This document shows positions 1 through 9,031 of a stretch of 64,000 bases of DNA, in pieces. Origin of the DNA: Shewanella psychrophila (GTDB lineage: Bacteria > Pseudomonadota > Gammaproteobacteria > Enterobacterales > Shewanellaceae); NCBI RefSeq assembly GCF_002005305.1, contig NZ_CP014782.1, positions 4,402,001-4,466,000 of the forward strand. Reading direction: 5' to 3'. The notes beneath the pieces were generated by a model. It saw nothing but the letters and a program-made list of their open reading frames with translations. It ran no database searches and was not told the origin of the DNA. The position numbers and the translations under genes were made by a program. The first letter of the stretch is position 1. The number at the start of each line of letters is the position of its first letter.

Positions 1-903
1 ATGTTCTATAAGCACCTTAGCCCCATAAGCTTCGGCTAATTTTTTTGTAGCGTTACTGCAACGAGCCATACGAAGTTTTAGCTCATCTATCTCGATACCT
101 AACATACTGGCAGCTTGCTTTAGCCTAAGCTGAAGTTCCTCTGGAGGCGGATTTTCCAGTGCCAAGAGTTCACTGATCTGATTGGCCAGATAAATACTGC
201 GGATCTCAGGAGTACGTTCATCGGGATTACTCAGAGATTTGAGTAACACATCTCCCAAGCCCCAGCTACGAGCGATCCCCAGAGAGAGCTTATTGAAAGA
301 TGTACCTAGCATCTCACGAATGATGACTTTCTCTTCTTTGTTGTCACTACTCTGATCCATAGCCGCATCGAGTGCTATCGCCTCATCACAGCCTGTACTC
401 CAAAAAGCGCTTTCGCCTAAATGATACAGTAAGGATGCAATAAACACTTCCTCCTGTAATTCTTCATCATGATCTCTGAGCATCATCTTGGCGAGCATGG
501 CCGCCTGAAAAGCACGGGCCATTAACTTAATAAGTCTTTGATATACAGGCTCAGACAAGCCTTCTGATTCTAACAAACTACTGAGTAATTTGGCGGTAAT
601 ACAGATATTACGTATGGTATCGAAACCTAGCACAACAGTGGCACGACTCACGGTCGTCACCTGGCTCTGGCCTTTATTGTAAGTAGCACTATTTGCCACC
701 CTTAATATTCGAGAGGTCAGTGCATTATCGTGCATCACGCTCTTCCCGAGTAACCCCAAGGAAGACACGTCGTCTTTTGCCAGCTTCTCCAGTGTTTTAA
801 CCGTAGAGCATAATGCTGGCATCTCCTGATCGCTGATGCGCTTTGTCCAGTAATCGACTCCCTTCGATTTAACCTGAGATTGACTCTGAGTTTGGGAATT
901 CAA
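1..903 (-). CDS. HDOD-domain protein, C-terminus beyond window
   Basis: Reading the minus strand from a TTG at 903 gives an open frame of 301 codons that runs off the left edge. An in-frame TAA lies three codons upstream, so TTG is the first usable start, and a purine-rich AAGAGAA precedes it. The translation contains the signalling-type HDOD layout: a region reading MPALCSTVKTLEKLAKDD, then SVMHDNALTSRILRVANSA and the helix VSRATVVLGFDTIRNICI. HDOD proteins are HD-hydrolase relatives that usually lack full metal ligands and act in regulation rather than catalysis. No signal peptide or membrane segment is seen. Its partner is unknown. The family call is firm; the exact start is moderate. Confidence 0.8.
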   Translation of the reverse strand, partial: MNSQTQSQSQVKSKGVDYWTKRISDQEMPALCSTVKTLEKLAKDDVSSLGLLGKSVMHDNALTSRILRVANSATYNKGQSQVTTVSRATVVLGFDTIRNICITAKLLSSLLESEGLSEPVYQRLIKLMARAFQAAMLAKMMLRDHDEELQEEVFIASLLYHLGESAFWSTGCDEAIALDAAMDQSSDNKEEKVIIREMLGTSFNKLSLGIARSWGLGDVLLKSLSNPDERTPEIRSIYLANQISELLALENPPPEELQLRLKQAASMLGIEIDELKLRMARCSNATKKLAEAYGAKVLIEH

Positions 904-1180
904 ATCGTTCTCTTATAATTTATTGCTTATACGACATTGAGTTAAGCTTCTACTTAGCTCTAACTTTGCCTACAAATAAAGTATAGGCATAAAAACTTAT
1001 AACATACTTAATACAATTAATATCAATAAACATAGACTAGATTAAATAAAAGGCATTAAAGGTCTAATTTGTAATCAATTAGCTCGTATCAAACCATGAT
1101 ATCGATCTAATACTTGGTCTCAGGATGGGAGATTTGAAAATAAAAATTAACAACAGGAATAAAAACAAACAAAATATCAG

Positions 1181-1208
1181 CAAAAAAATGCGGCCCAATT
1201 GAGCCGCA
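1181..1208 (-). terminator. Rho-independent terminator, minus strand
   Basis: A TGCGGC/GCCGCA stem around an 8-nt loop is followed, in the minus direction, by seven Ts. It lies 136 nt past the truncated malate synthase stop, behind a first terminator at 1277-1311. It may be the original end of a longer transcript. Confidence 0.6.
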
Positions 1209-1276
1209 AACACAAGCAAACATTGTCGTAGCAATGTTATTCTTAAACCATACTCGGCTTTCATTAAACTAGAATG

Positions 1277-1311
1277 AAAAACCCATACAGCACGTAGGAG
1301 TACTGCATGGG
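1277..1311 (-). terminator. Rho-independent terminator of malate synthase gene
   Basis: In the minus direction a CCCATGCAG / CTGTATGGG stem (nine pairs, one G-U) with a 12-nt loop is followed by TTTTT. It starts 33 nt after the stop of the malate synthase-like gene, at the normal place for its terminator. Confidence 0.7.
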
Positions 1312-1344
1312 GGACAACGGCTGCAAAGCAGCAAACTGAAATAG

Positions 1345-2796
1345 TTAGATTCCCTTATAGCAGCTAAGTAATTCTTCAGCCCGTATCGGACCATCGACAT
1401 CACGGGTTATGTGTAATTGATTCTTCTGTCCAGTACCTAAGTATTGATTGAAGGTCTCCATGGCTGTATCGGCTAAACTTGGATCTGCCACCAAAGTACC
1501 ATCGTGTCCATTACGAGCTTCTAGCTCCTTATCTGCACGAACTTTTTGCAATGAGGTTTGACTCAATTGTTGATCTTTCGCTGGAGTAAACGCCGCCATA
1601 CCGCCCATGGCAAGTGCGCCTCGCCTATGGCTAACCTTAATTAATAGACGTGAATAAGCACTTTGAAATACTTTATTTATGGTCACAGTCTGTCTATCTG
1701 TCAGTACCTGTTCGCTATGATTCTCAAGCGTCTTTCTATCACTAGTAACATAATCCCAACGGACACAGTTGAGTGCAACTATGTTCGAACGTAATTCAAA
1801 TAAAACCTCTTCCATCTCGAACACCGCAGGCAAGGTCTCTATCAGACAAGTACATTTAATCGTGCCCGGCTGTAGACAGAAACGCTCTTCGACATAGGCA
1901 AAAATCTTAGCCCACCAACGCGCTTCAAGATGACACTCGAGTTTTGGGATAGAGAAATAGGGGCCACTTCCTTTATTCAGTAACTGACGATAGTTATTGT
2001 AAAAATAGAGGGCGAAATCAAATAGAGAAGCAGGAATACTTAGCCCATTAAACTCAACATGCTTCTCTGTTAAGTGCAGACCACGGACGCCACATATCAA
2101 GACAGCCGGAGCATCTTCAAGCCCATAGTGCTTTGCGGTTATAAGATCTGTATATTCGATGTCACCAGTCACAGCGTCGCGCAGATTAATCTGCCCTTCG
2201 ACGACTTTAGTCCAAGTGGGGGCTAAAGAATCTTCGAAATCAGCCATAAATACTTTCGCATTGGCATTAAGGGCATTAATGACCATCTTACGCTCGACGG
2301 GACCCGTTATTTCCACCCTTCTGTCTTGTAAATCTGCAGGGATCCCACGGATCTGCCAACTGGCCTTTCTAACCGATTCTGTATGAGGTAAGAAATCAGG
2401 CAGCTTACCGGCATCAATTTCCATCTGCCTATGTGAACGCTGCTCGAGTAATTTAGGGACATCTGCAGCAAATTGCTGGCACAACACATTTAATAGACTC
2501 AGAGCACCTTGACTAAAAACGGCTTCCTGACCATCAACATGTTTTCCTATGATCTTAAGGCCTTTTCTTGAGCCTAGTGTGTTATCAGACAAATTATCCA
2601 GTTCATTATTAGATTCAGCATCTCGTTTGCTACCAGCAGAGCTAGCATTATGGTCAGAAGAAACTGAAAAAGAGACCGATCTACCGTTTGCCCTAAGCTC
2701 TGGTGCTGCCGCCGATAGGGCTTGCAAAGGCTCACCCACATCAACACTTCTAAACTGAGGTTCACGTTGGGCCATACTCAATACTTCTTGTGTCAT
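1345..2796 (-). pseudogene. aceB: Malate synthase A-like protein lacking the C-terminal catalytic domain
   Basis: The 483-residue product follows malate synthase A (acetyl-CoA + glyoxylate to malate) from about residue 150 on: KASWQIRGIPADLQDRR, GPVERKMVINALNANAKVF, MADFEDSLAPTW and RGALAMGGMAAF are typical. It then stops at LLSCYKGI, where the family usually continues for about 110 residues. That missing part carries the helical domain with the catalytic aspartate (the MEDAATAEIS region of the E. coli enzyme). Other departures: NCVRWDY where NCGRWDY is usual, and a long Ser/Asn-rich N-terminal segment (residues about 40-75). I see no continuation in other frames downstream, and a terminator follows 33 nt on. 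No isocitrate lyase gene adjoins it. I infer a decayed or repurposed glyoxylate-shunt gene unlikely to make malate. Confidence 0.75.
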
Positions 2797-3789
2797 TCTA
2801 CGCTTCCTCTTTCAGTGCTATTTAGCGATGCATTCGCAGTGCTTCGCCTACTTCAATCTCGAATCTATTTACATGATCACACCTGAACAACAGCTGAGAC
2901 GTTCGGCTCGCTTCAATGACTCACGATCTGAATGCTACAGCTTGATTTTGAACAAAACCTACTAACAAAACCTGAGATTTGCAATGACAAGGCAATACAA
3001 GCTAAGGCCATTGATTAAATAGAAACTAAGAGAAATCACAAATGACCACATCATAAAAATAAACACAAGCAATTGAAAACAAAGCAAAATAATACAAATT
3101 AAAAACAAGGTAAAATTGAAGTCAGTAAGTTGTCAGACAAATTGACCAGAGACCTTACGCGGTAATTCATTACGTAATAATATTTCACAAGGTAACAATA
3201 ACGGTACATCAGCGATAATTTATCCAGAAAATGCTCACAAGCCCTTACGTTTGGTACTTCCCCATGGGTAAAACCTTAATACTAATAGATTTCAATAGCT
3301 TATCAATCACAGCGAAAAAGCCGAATTGAAACGATTGTTTTAATTTAACGTTGACGAAAACGTCAACAAAGAAAGTGAGGCGGTAATAAGGTGATAACAA
3401 GGTGATAGCAATCGCTAGTATATGTTTATCGATCAACATAAGAAAAAACATTGGTTAAATCAGAAAAAACTTAAAAAAATATAGTAAAAACATCAGAAAC
3501 AATAAGATTGATTATGGAAAGGAGACTAGAAAACGATCTCCTAGTAAGAGCCAGGAGGTACAAGGCCTCAGATGTGTAAAGCTAGAATAATGCAGGAGTA
3601 ATTACCAAGGGAACATGTATGACTAGGGTACTAAATATTGGAATGGGCCCCCAAGAAAAACTGAATAGATTGAGGTGATAGTGTCTCAACGCCCTATCTC
3701 CTTAAATCAGATTTTCTATCTAAGACTCTAAGGTTTGATCCTCTAAATCGTCAAACAGAGCTATCAGCATGAGTCGCGACATTAAGCCG
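2797..3789. other. About 1 kb without a supported gene
   Basis: AT-rich stretch between the malate synthase-like gene and the borosin operon, both on the minus strand. It must hold the promoter of the former and the 3' end of the latter. Short open frames here have no recognisable composition or start signals. A lost gene is possible, because S. oneidensis carries extra genes in the corresponding interval as far as I recall. Confidence 0.4.
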
Positions 3790-5676
3790 CTATCTCAGTG
3801 CCATCTTACTCTTTTGATAACCAGATCGACTCAGCTCAATCTCAGGCTTATAAAGCGTGACACAGTTCCGACCAAGCTCTTTAGAATGATACATGGCGAT
3901 ATCGGCTCTGTGCAGCAAGGGATCTAAACTCAAGTCATCTTCACTACTCGTCGATACTCCAAAGCTTGCAGTGATATCAAAGGTGTGGCCAGAAAACCTG
4001 GTCTCTATCGATTGAATAAGGCCACGATACTCTTCAGCCATGACATTCGCTTTCATTTCGTCTGTACCAGGTAAGAAAAGGGCAAACTCTTCACCACCGA
4101 AGCGTGCAAAAATATCATCGCTTCGACTGGCTTTATTGATCACTTCCGCCACCTTCTTTAAGACCCAATCTCCGGTACCATGACCAAAATTATCATTGAT
4201 GCGTTTAAAGTAATCGAGATCGAACATGATGACACTAAACATTCCTCTTTTCGAGGCAGTCTTAATATAACTGTTTTCGGCAATGTTCTGGGCAGTACCG
4301 CGATTAAAAATCCCCGTTAAAGCATCATGCTGAGCCAACTGCTTGTATTTACGCTTCTGCATTGTCATCACCACAGCGAAGATAGCCAATAAGACTAAGC
4401 TACCGACAATAAGCGTATTCATCATCCGTTCATTGCTTCGTTGTGATTCATTTAAAGCAGCTTTAGCCGTATACAGTTCACGGTCTTTATTGAGATAACG
4501 GATTTGGCGTTCTTTTTCAAGATAATCGAGCTTCGTCGTCTCAAAGGCAATAATCTTACTTTGGGTTGCACCTAAGATTTCTGAATAACGTTCTTGATAG
4601 AGTTTTAAGTACTTTAGTGCTTGATCACTATGACCTAACTGTTCACTAATCTCTGCTAGTGGCTTATATATTTTAGACAGTAATTGACTATCAGTAGTAG
4701 TTAACCCTATAGCTAATGCTTTCTTGAGCCACTCAACTCCAAGACGAGGTTGATCATTCTTAGTTTCAATTTTAGCTAATAATAAGTAAGCCTCAGCAAT
4801 ATCGAGAGGATAAGGAATCGATGATGATAACGCTAATGCATTATTTATTAACCCCTTAGCCTTTAAAAAAGACTCCCTATTAATGAGAATCTTTGCTTGG
4901 CCTAGAGCTGCGCTAGCCATGATCATTTTTTCATTCGCTACTTCACAGGATTCAAAAGCATTACGATACAAAACTTCAATCTCTGACCAGCGACTGGACG
5001 AGGTTTCATAAACACCAGAAAAACTCTCAGCATAATAGAATGCCACAAAACATTTATGTCGAGGCGAAGCTATGTGATCGAACTTATCATAAAGAATATT
5101 GGCATAATTCAGCGCTTCCTGCTTCATCTTCACTTCGCCAAATAATTCAATCGCCAACCTATAGCCAGATACTTCACTTTCAATGTCATCAATATCACCT
5201 AATAGGGGTAGCAGCTCCTGTAGTGTTTGAAGAGACAGGGAAAATTGATTATTAAATGAGTATGCATTGGCCAGCAAACCAAGCATTCTTGTTCGATAGA
5301 ACAAGAACTGAGTGGAGGGAATAACTTTCAAGTGAAAAACTAAAAAATCAATTGCCTCTTCAACCTTACCATTCATAGCTAAAGAATGTGCTTGAAGCAA
5401 TATAGTTCGGTACTTTTGCTCTTCACTCATTTCCTCGGATATTGAGTCTATTTCTTTGAGTGAATCTACAATAAACTGAGGGTTTTGAGTTCTCTTCCCC
5501 TCCATTTCCGTCAACATATGATCCAGTTCATCTAACTCTAAACTTTCAACTGGTAACGGAAAAGCGAAAACTAACACAGAAAATAGCAGAATTTGTCTAA
5601 ACGAGTGGCTTAATTTTATTAGCAATATATTCAAGAGGTAATGTCCTAAAGGGAATATCAAAAAAGCCACTTCCAA
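3790..5676 (-). CDS. TPR-containing membrane diguanylate cyclase in the borosin operon
   Basis: Probable GGDEF diguanylate cyclase (2 GTP to c-di-GMP). Layout: N-terminal hydrophobic signal or anchor, about 350 residues of helical TPR-like repeats (SLQTLQELLPLLGD, LLLAKIETKNDQPRLGVEWL), a coiled stretch, a membrane segment TLIVGSLVLLAIFAVVM, then a GGDEF domain with GGEEF at 527-531. RSDD five residues before it is an intact inhibitory I-site. The sensor would be periplasmic and the cyclase cytoplasmic. The first start at 5676 is TTG; a TTG at 5634 preceded by AGGA gives a cleaner signal peptide (MNILLIKLSH...) and may be the real one. It begins 12 nt after the precursor gene, so the two are almost certainly co-transcribed. 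Confidence 0.85.
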   Translation of the reverse strand: MEVAFLIFPLGHYLLNILLIKLSHSFRQILLFSVLVFAFPLPVESLELDELDHMLTEMEGKRTQNPQFIVDSLKEIDSISEEMSEEQKYRTILLQAHSLAMNGKVEEAIDFLVFHLKVIPSTQFLFYRTRMLGLLANAYSFNNQFSLSLQTLQELLPLLGDIDDIESEVSGYRLAIELFGEVKMKQEALNYANILYDKFDHIASPRHKCFVAFYYAESFSGVYETSSSRWSEIEVLYRNAFESCEVANEKMIMASAALGQAKILINRESFLKAKGLINNALALSSSIPYPLDIAEAYLLLAKIETKNDQPRLGVEWLKKALAIGLTTTDSQLLSKIYKPLAEISEQLGHSDQALKYLKLYQERYSEILGATQSKIIAFETTKLDYLEKERQIRYLNKDRELYTAKAALNESQRSNERMMNTLIVGSLVLLAIFAVVMTMQKRKYKQLAQHDALTGIFNRGTAQNIAENSYIKTASKRGMFSVIMFDLDYFKRINDNFGHGTGDWVLKKVAEVINKASRSDDIFARFGGEEFALFLPGTDEMKANVMAEEYRGLIQSIETRFSGHTFDITASFGVSTSSEDDLSLDPLLHRADIAMYHSKELGRNCVTLYKPEIELSRSGYQKSKMALR

Positions 5677-5688
5677 TGATCTTTATAT

Positions 5689-5898
5689 TTATTTATCAGA
5701 GGTAAAAACATGTTTACTAAAAGTTCTCTTATCACCAGTCACATCAGTCAAGCTCTTCTCATCACCTGAACGCATAGCAGCTTTCTCTTTATCATTCAGA
5801 CCAGCCTTTTGCATCACCTCCTCAGGATTATCAAGATACTTAGCCTTTAACTTTGCATCTGAACTTAGATTTTCTAACAGGTCATTTAACTTTGACAT
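5689..5898 (-). CDS. sonA: Borosin-type RiPP precursor, SonA-like
   Basis: A 69-residue protein with the LigA/Nif11-like helical fold signature: LSSDAKLKAKYLDNPEEVMQ followed by KAGLNDKEKAAMRSGD. In the split borosin system of Shewanella oneidensis the precursor SonA has this helical binding domain and a short C-terminal core that is alpha-N-methylated on backbone amides. Here residues 1 to about 50 match that domain, and the tail TFSKHVFTSDK is the candidate core. By position, H63 and F65 correspond to the methylated sites I recall in SonA. The ATG at 5898 has a strong AAGGA eight nt upstream. It lies 125 nt after the methyltransferase gene and 12 nt before the cyclase gene. LigA-type dioxygenase subunit is the naive alternative, but no LigB partner is present. 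Confidence 0.8.
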   Translation of the reverse strand: MSKLNDLLENLSSDAKLKAKYLDNPEEVMQKAGLNDKEKAAMRSGDEKSLTDVTGDKRTFSKHVFTSDK

Positions 5899-6023
5899 TA
5901 ACTCGGTCCTTTTATGTAATTACGGTACTATTTATTTCTTGTCTATAACGATACTGCACAGCTATCTAATTTTTTCTTTAGCATTAATCTTTAAAAACTT
6001 ACGATTAAAGTAGTAAACATCGC

Positions 6024-6845
6024 TTAACCTAAGTCAGCTTCGCTGATGCCTAATTTGGCTAAAATCTCATGATTGACTTCAAGCCCTCTCGATGGAGGAA
6101 TAAGCATGGTACTGATAGCACTTAACTGTGCGAAAGGCAGATTTTTCAGGGGTAATTTGTCAATTCTAGGCTCTTGTATAGGTAGAGTTGCTGCTTCATA
6201 GAGGATAATTTCATGATCGAGTGGATACCATTCATTCAGCTGCTCCACCAAGACTTGCAGGCGATCAGATGAAGTATGAAACTCGGTCAAGGTGTGCTCA
6301 CCTGCAATACCTATCTGCCACAATAAAAGATGAGTAGTTGGGTTCGGTGTATGTTTGTAGAACATAAATTGACTGGCTTCAAAACTCTGATGGCCAGAAT
6401 GACCAGGATCGATACCCAAGTCTGCCCAAAGACAAGCTTCAGCCGAAATACCCGGCTCCATCATAGCGCTGTAGCCCTCTTCCCTTGCCAACTCAATGGC
6501 AAAGTGAGATACACAGGCAAATACCCCAGGATGGCCATAGAGTGCACAAACGACTTTTTTACCGTCGCGAACCACATTTAGAATGGCTTGTACCATCTGA
6601 TCATAAGTATCACGACGGCTCTTAATTTCGCCACCTTGAGCATAGTAAGTTTGCAGGCTGCGAACATCACTATTGAGAGTTTCCAGCCAACGCTGTGCAA
6701 ACCCGTCTGGTACTAAGGAAAACACCACATCGGCATTTTCTATGTAACTTTTGCTAAGGACACTTATCTGACCGGCCAAATTTAGACCGGTTCCGACACA
6801 AACTAGGCTACCTTGGTGACATGAACTATTGTGTAGCGTAGTCAT
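6024..6845 (-). CDS. sonM: Borosin alpha-N-methyltransferase, SonM-like (tetrapyrrole methylase fold)
   Basis: A 273-residue SAM-dependent methyltransferase of the tetrapyrrole methylase fold that is expected to methylate backbone amides of the adjacent precursor. GSLVCVGTGL at 12-21 opens the fold; CALYGHPGVFACVSHFAIEL (100-119) and MEPGISAEACLWADLGIDPG are hallmarks. Tyr68, Arg77, Tyr81 and Tyr103 fall where I recall the active-site Tyr/Arg/Tyr/Tyr of SonM, with a constant offset of ten residues from an N-terminal extension. Unlike fungal borosins, methyltransferase and core peptide are separate proteins. No cobalamin or siroheme biosynthesis genes are nearby, arguing against a porphyrin role. 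First gene of the operon; its promoter must lie in 6846-7325. Confidence 0.88.
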   Translation of the reverse strand: MTTLHNSSCHQGSLVCVGTGLNLAGQISVLSKSYIENADVVFSLVPDGFAQRWLETLNSDVRSLQTYYAQGGEIKSRRDTYDQMVQAILNVVRDGKKVVCALYGHPGVFACVSHFAIELAREEGYSAMMEPGISAEACLWADLGIDPGHSGHQSFEASQFMFYKHTPNPTTHLLLWQIGIAGEHTLTEFHTSSDRLQVLVEQLNEWYPLDHEIILYEAATLPIQEPRIDKLPLKNLPFAQLSAISTMLIPPSRGLEVNHEILAKLGISEADLG

Positions 6846-7325
6846 TAATTAAGTTCTCTAGGACAGACTATTCATCAGCAACATATTCTCATAACTTTTA
6901 TGTTACTTTGCAAGTGCTTATTGCTAAGAAAACAAACTTAAGTAAATTAATATGTTGCACCTCAAGTTAGCAGTTAAAAAAACCAAATCCGGTACATTTG
7001 TTATTATTTTATAGAGTTTTCAATCTAAAGAGCCCTAACTTGCCTGCAGCCCGCTATTACTAAACTAAAGTGTCCAACATTGAGGTACACTTTTACGCCT
7101 GATCTTTAGCAAGTTTTTTACACGCCATTTTTACACACGAGTAAGACTAATAAACCTAAAATGCTATCGATTCTGAACCAATCATAAAGATGATGGTCGA
7201 ATCAGGCGGTCTTACCAAGAGATTGGCACGACTCAAATTAACGGAATAATGTTTCATCAACTCTTGTCACAGTAGCTTGTGCTTGGGTATGATGACCGAT
7301 AGATTTTTATGAAGTAGCGTATTCA
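6846..7325. promoter_or_regulatory. Divergent control region between borosin operon and bamE
   Basis: This 480-nt gene-free interval must carry both promoters. An imperfect inverted repeat AAAGTGTCC...GGTACACTTT lies around 7068-7094 and could be an operator or a weak hairpin. I could not pick out convincing -35/-10 pairs. Confidence 0.4.
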
Positions 7326-7829
7326 ATGACAATTAAAAAGAAGAGTCTTACCCTTTTGGGCGCCGCTGCGCTCTCGTTATCAGTAACAGGATGTAGCGTA
7401 TTTGACTGGCTGATCTATAAGCCAGATATTCCACAAGGTAACTACATGGAAACTCAGCAGGTAGAGAAGCTACGTATTGAGATGACCAAGGAGCAAGTTG
7501 AATACATACTTGGCAGACCGGTTTTACGTGACAGTTTTGCCGACGATACTTGGTATTACGTGTATCACTATAAAAGTGGACGTGATGCCAGCATCATACA
7601 CAAAGAACTGATAATTCACTTTGATAATGACATGCTGACGAAAGTAGTCGGTGATTACGATCTTGCAGAAGATTTTGATACACCACTAGATCAGAGCCGT
7701 CTTCCTGATGCGCCTATGCTAGGAGCAGAAAACAGTGAAGAGCCGCTGATTCCGGAGCAGCGTCCCGATACTAAGCCATTAGTAGAAGAGAATGATCCTG
7801 AATCTCAAGCAGAAAAGAAGTTTGAATAG
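7326..7829 (+). CDS. bamE: Outer membrane assembly lipoprotein BamE (SmpA)
   Basis: A 167-residue lipoprotein of the BAM complex, which inserts beta-barrel proteins into the outer membrane. The signal peptide ends in a lipobox with Cys23 (SVTGC). The SmpA/OmlA fold follows: YKPDIPQGNYMETQQVEKLR, then MTKEQVEYILGRPVLRDSF and DTWYYVYHYKSG. The C-terminal 50 residues form an acidic Pro/Glu/Asp-rich extension beyond the usual length of about 110. It faces rnfH-ratA convergently, the conserved arrangement in many gammaproteobacteria. Confidence 0.95.
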   Translation: MTIKKKSLTLLGAAALSLSVTGCSVFDWLIYKPDIPQGNYMETQQVEKLRIEMTKEQVEYILGRPVLRDSFADDTWYYVYHYKSGRDASIIHKELIIHFDNDMLTKVVGDYDLAEDFDTPLDQSRLPDAPMLGAENSEEPLIPEQRPDTKPLVEENDPESQAEKKFE

Positions 7830-7845
7830 TACATGAATTAAGTCG

Positions 7846-7878
7846 ATGAGTTCCTAGTCTCTGGATCTAGGAGCTCAT
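7846..7878. terminator. Hairpin between convergent bamE and rnfH
   Basis: ATGAGTTCCTAG pairs with CTAGGAGCTCAT (12 pairs, one G-U) around a 9-nt loop. No T-run follows directly, but the position 17 nt after bamE suggests transcription termination or 3' end protection. Confidence 0.6.
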
Positions 7879-7889
7879 TCAATTGTTCT

Positions 7890-8222
7890 CTATATTTTTC
7901 CCCCCGTGATCTTATTTATTCGGCCTTCCTCTTTAGCTTTTTCGGCACGACGACGTCGCACATCTTTCGGATCGGCAATCAAGGGACGATAGATCTCTAC
8001 CCTCTGCCCTGGCACTAAGACTTCGTTATGCTTAACTGCCCGGCTAAAGATCCCCAGCTTGACCGCTTCAAGGTCTATTTCAGGAAAATAGGTAGTCATG
8101 CCACTCAGTTCGACCGCTTCAATACAGCTAGTGCCAGGCGCCACTTTTATCTGAATACGTTTTTGCTGTGTGGGTAAGGCATAGATGACCTCAACCGCAA
8201 AATGTTCCTGCTCTATGTTCAT
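7890..8222 (-). CDS. rnfH: RnfH family ubiquitin-like protein
   Basis: A small protein of the RnfH/UPF0125 family with a beta-grasp fold: FAVEVIYALPTQQKRIQIKV, VELSGMTTYFPEIDLEAVKL, and VLVPGQRVEIYRPLIADPKD. The basic tail RRRRAEKAKEEGRINK is typical. The frame can be opened at a TTG at 8249, but the ATG at 8222 (110 residues) has an AAAGAGA eight nt upstream and starts where the family starts, so I use it. Function is unsettled; the gene habitually sits beside ratA. The gap to ratA is 77 nt, consistent with an operon. Confidence 0.9.
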   Translation of the reverse strand: MNIEQEHFAVEVIYALPTQQKRIQIKVAPGTSCIEAVELSGMTTYFPEIDLEAVKLGIFSRAVKHNEVLVPGQRVEIYRPLIADPKDVRRRRAEKAKEEGRINKITGGKI

Positions 8223-8299
8223 CAATTTATCTCTTTCAATATGGATCAAGCTAGAAGCACTTAGTTGAATCTAAAAAGCCCGTATCTCATAGCTGGCGA

Positions 8300-8731
8300 C
8301 TAACGATAGATCACTTTCGCTCTGCCAGTAAACGCCGTCACCATAGACGACATCAACTCTTTAAACACCTTACCAAAAGCCAGCTCAACGATGGAGCTAG
8401 AGAACTCGAAGCTTAATTCGAAATCTATCTTGCAGGCATCTTCTGTTAATTCAGTGAAACGCCACTCGCCAAGCAAATGCTTGAAAGGGCCATTTTCTAG
8501 AGAAAGCTGAATACTCTTGCCCGGTATGACTTGATTACGGGTAGTGAAGGTTTTACTAATACCAGCTTTAGATACATCGACGGAGGCAAGCATCGTCTCA
8601 CCGTCAAATTCGAGCACCTTGCCACCGACACAACCGGGCAAAAACTCTTTATAGGATTCAACATCATTGACGATTTCATACATCTGCATTGCGCTAAAGC
8701 GCACTAACACACTGCGGGATAATTGGGGCAT
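8300..8731 (-). CDS. ratA: RatA-like START/polyketide cyclase-fold protein
   Basis: A 143-residue protein of the START-like coenzyme Q-binding / ribosome association toxin family. Typical sequence: MPQLSRSVLVRFSAMQMYEI, VNDVESYKEFLPGC and FELSFEFSSSIVELAFGKVF. In E. coli RatA was described as inhibiting 70S assembly; eukaryotic relatives are COQ10 quinone chaperones, so either role may apply. Length and start agree with the family. Upstream gene of the ratA-rnfH pair, divergent from smpB. Confidence 0.92.
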   Translation of the reverse strand: MPQLSRSVLVRFSAMQMYEIVNDVESYKEFLPGCVGGKVLEFDGETMLASVDVSKAGISKTFTTRNQVIPGKSIQLSLENGPFKHLLGEWRFTELTEDACKIDFELSFEFSSSIVELAFGKVFKELMSSMVTAFTGRAKVIYR

Positions 8732-9031
8732 TCTACTCTTTACCTGAAACAGTTTATCTCAACAACTTGATTAAACCAGTTACCGAAGACAATCACCAAA
8801 ACAAACGCTAAAGATGATCACTAATGGCAGGATTTTAACACGATCAGAGAAAAACGCATATTTACCTCTCTATAAAGTGAAACACTTAAAAAGCACAGCT
8901 TACCTAATTGTCCCATTAAGCAGGCTTTATTGTTCAATAATCACGCAAACCCTCTCTATTCTGCAGAAATGTTTGAATAATTCGTTAGCAGCAATTCCAA
9001 AAAATTTGTCCCTGCGTATAATAGCCAGCCT

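Noticed and set aside
1079..1264. 61-codon minus-strand frame
   Set aside because: It spans the terminator hairpin at 1181-1208 and has no start signal.
3245..3451. Hydrophobic 68-codon minus-strand frame
   Set aside because: No ribosome binding site, biased by AT-rich DNA, and no recognisable protein pattern.
5689..5898. LigA-type subunit of an aromatic ring-opening dioxygenase
   Set aside because: The helical pattern fits LigA superficially, but no LigB gene is nearby, and a SonM-like methyltransferase immediately upstream explains the protein better as a borosin precursor.
6024..6845. Cobalamin or siroheme precursor methyltransferase
   Set aside because: The fold is shared, but no corrin or siroheme genes are near, and the active-site residues and gene context fit borosin N-methyltransferases.
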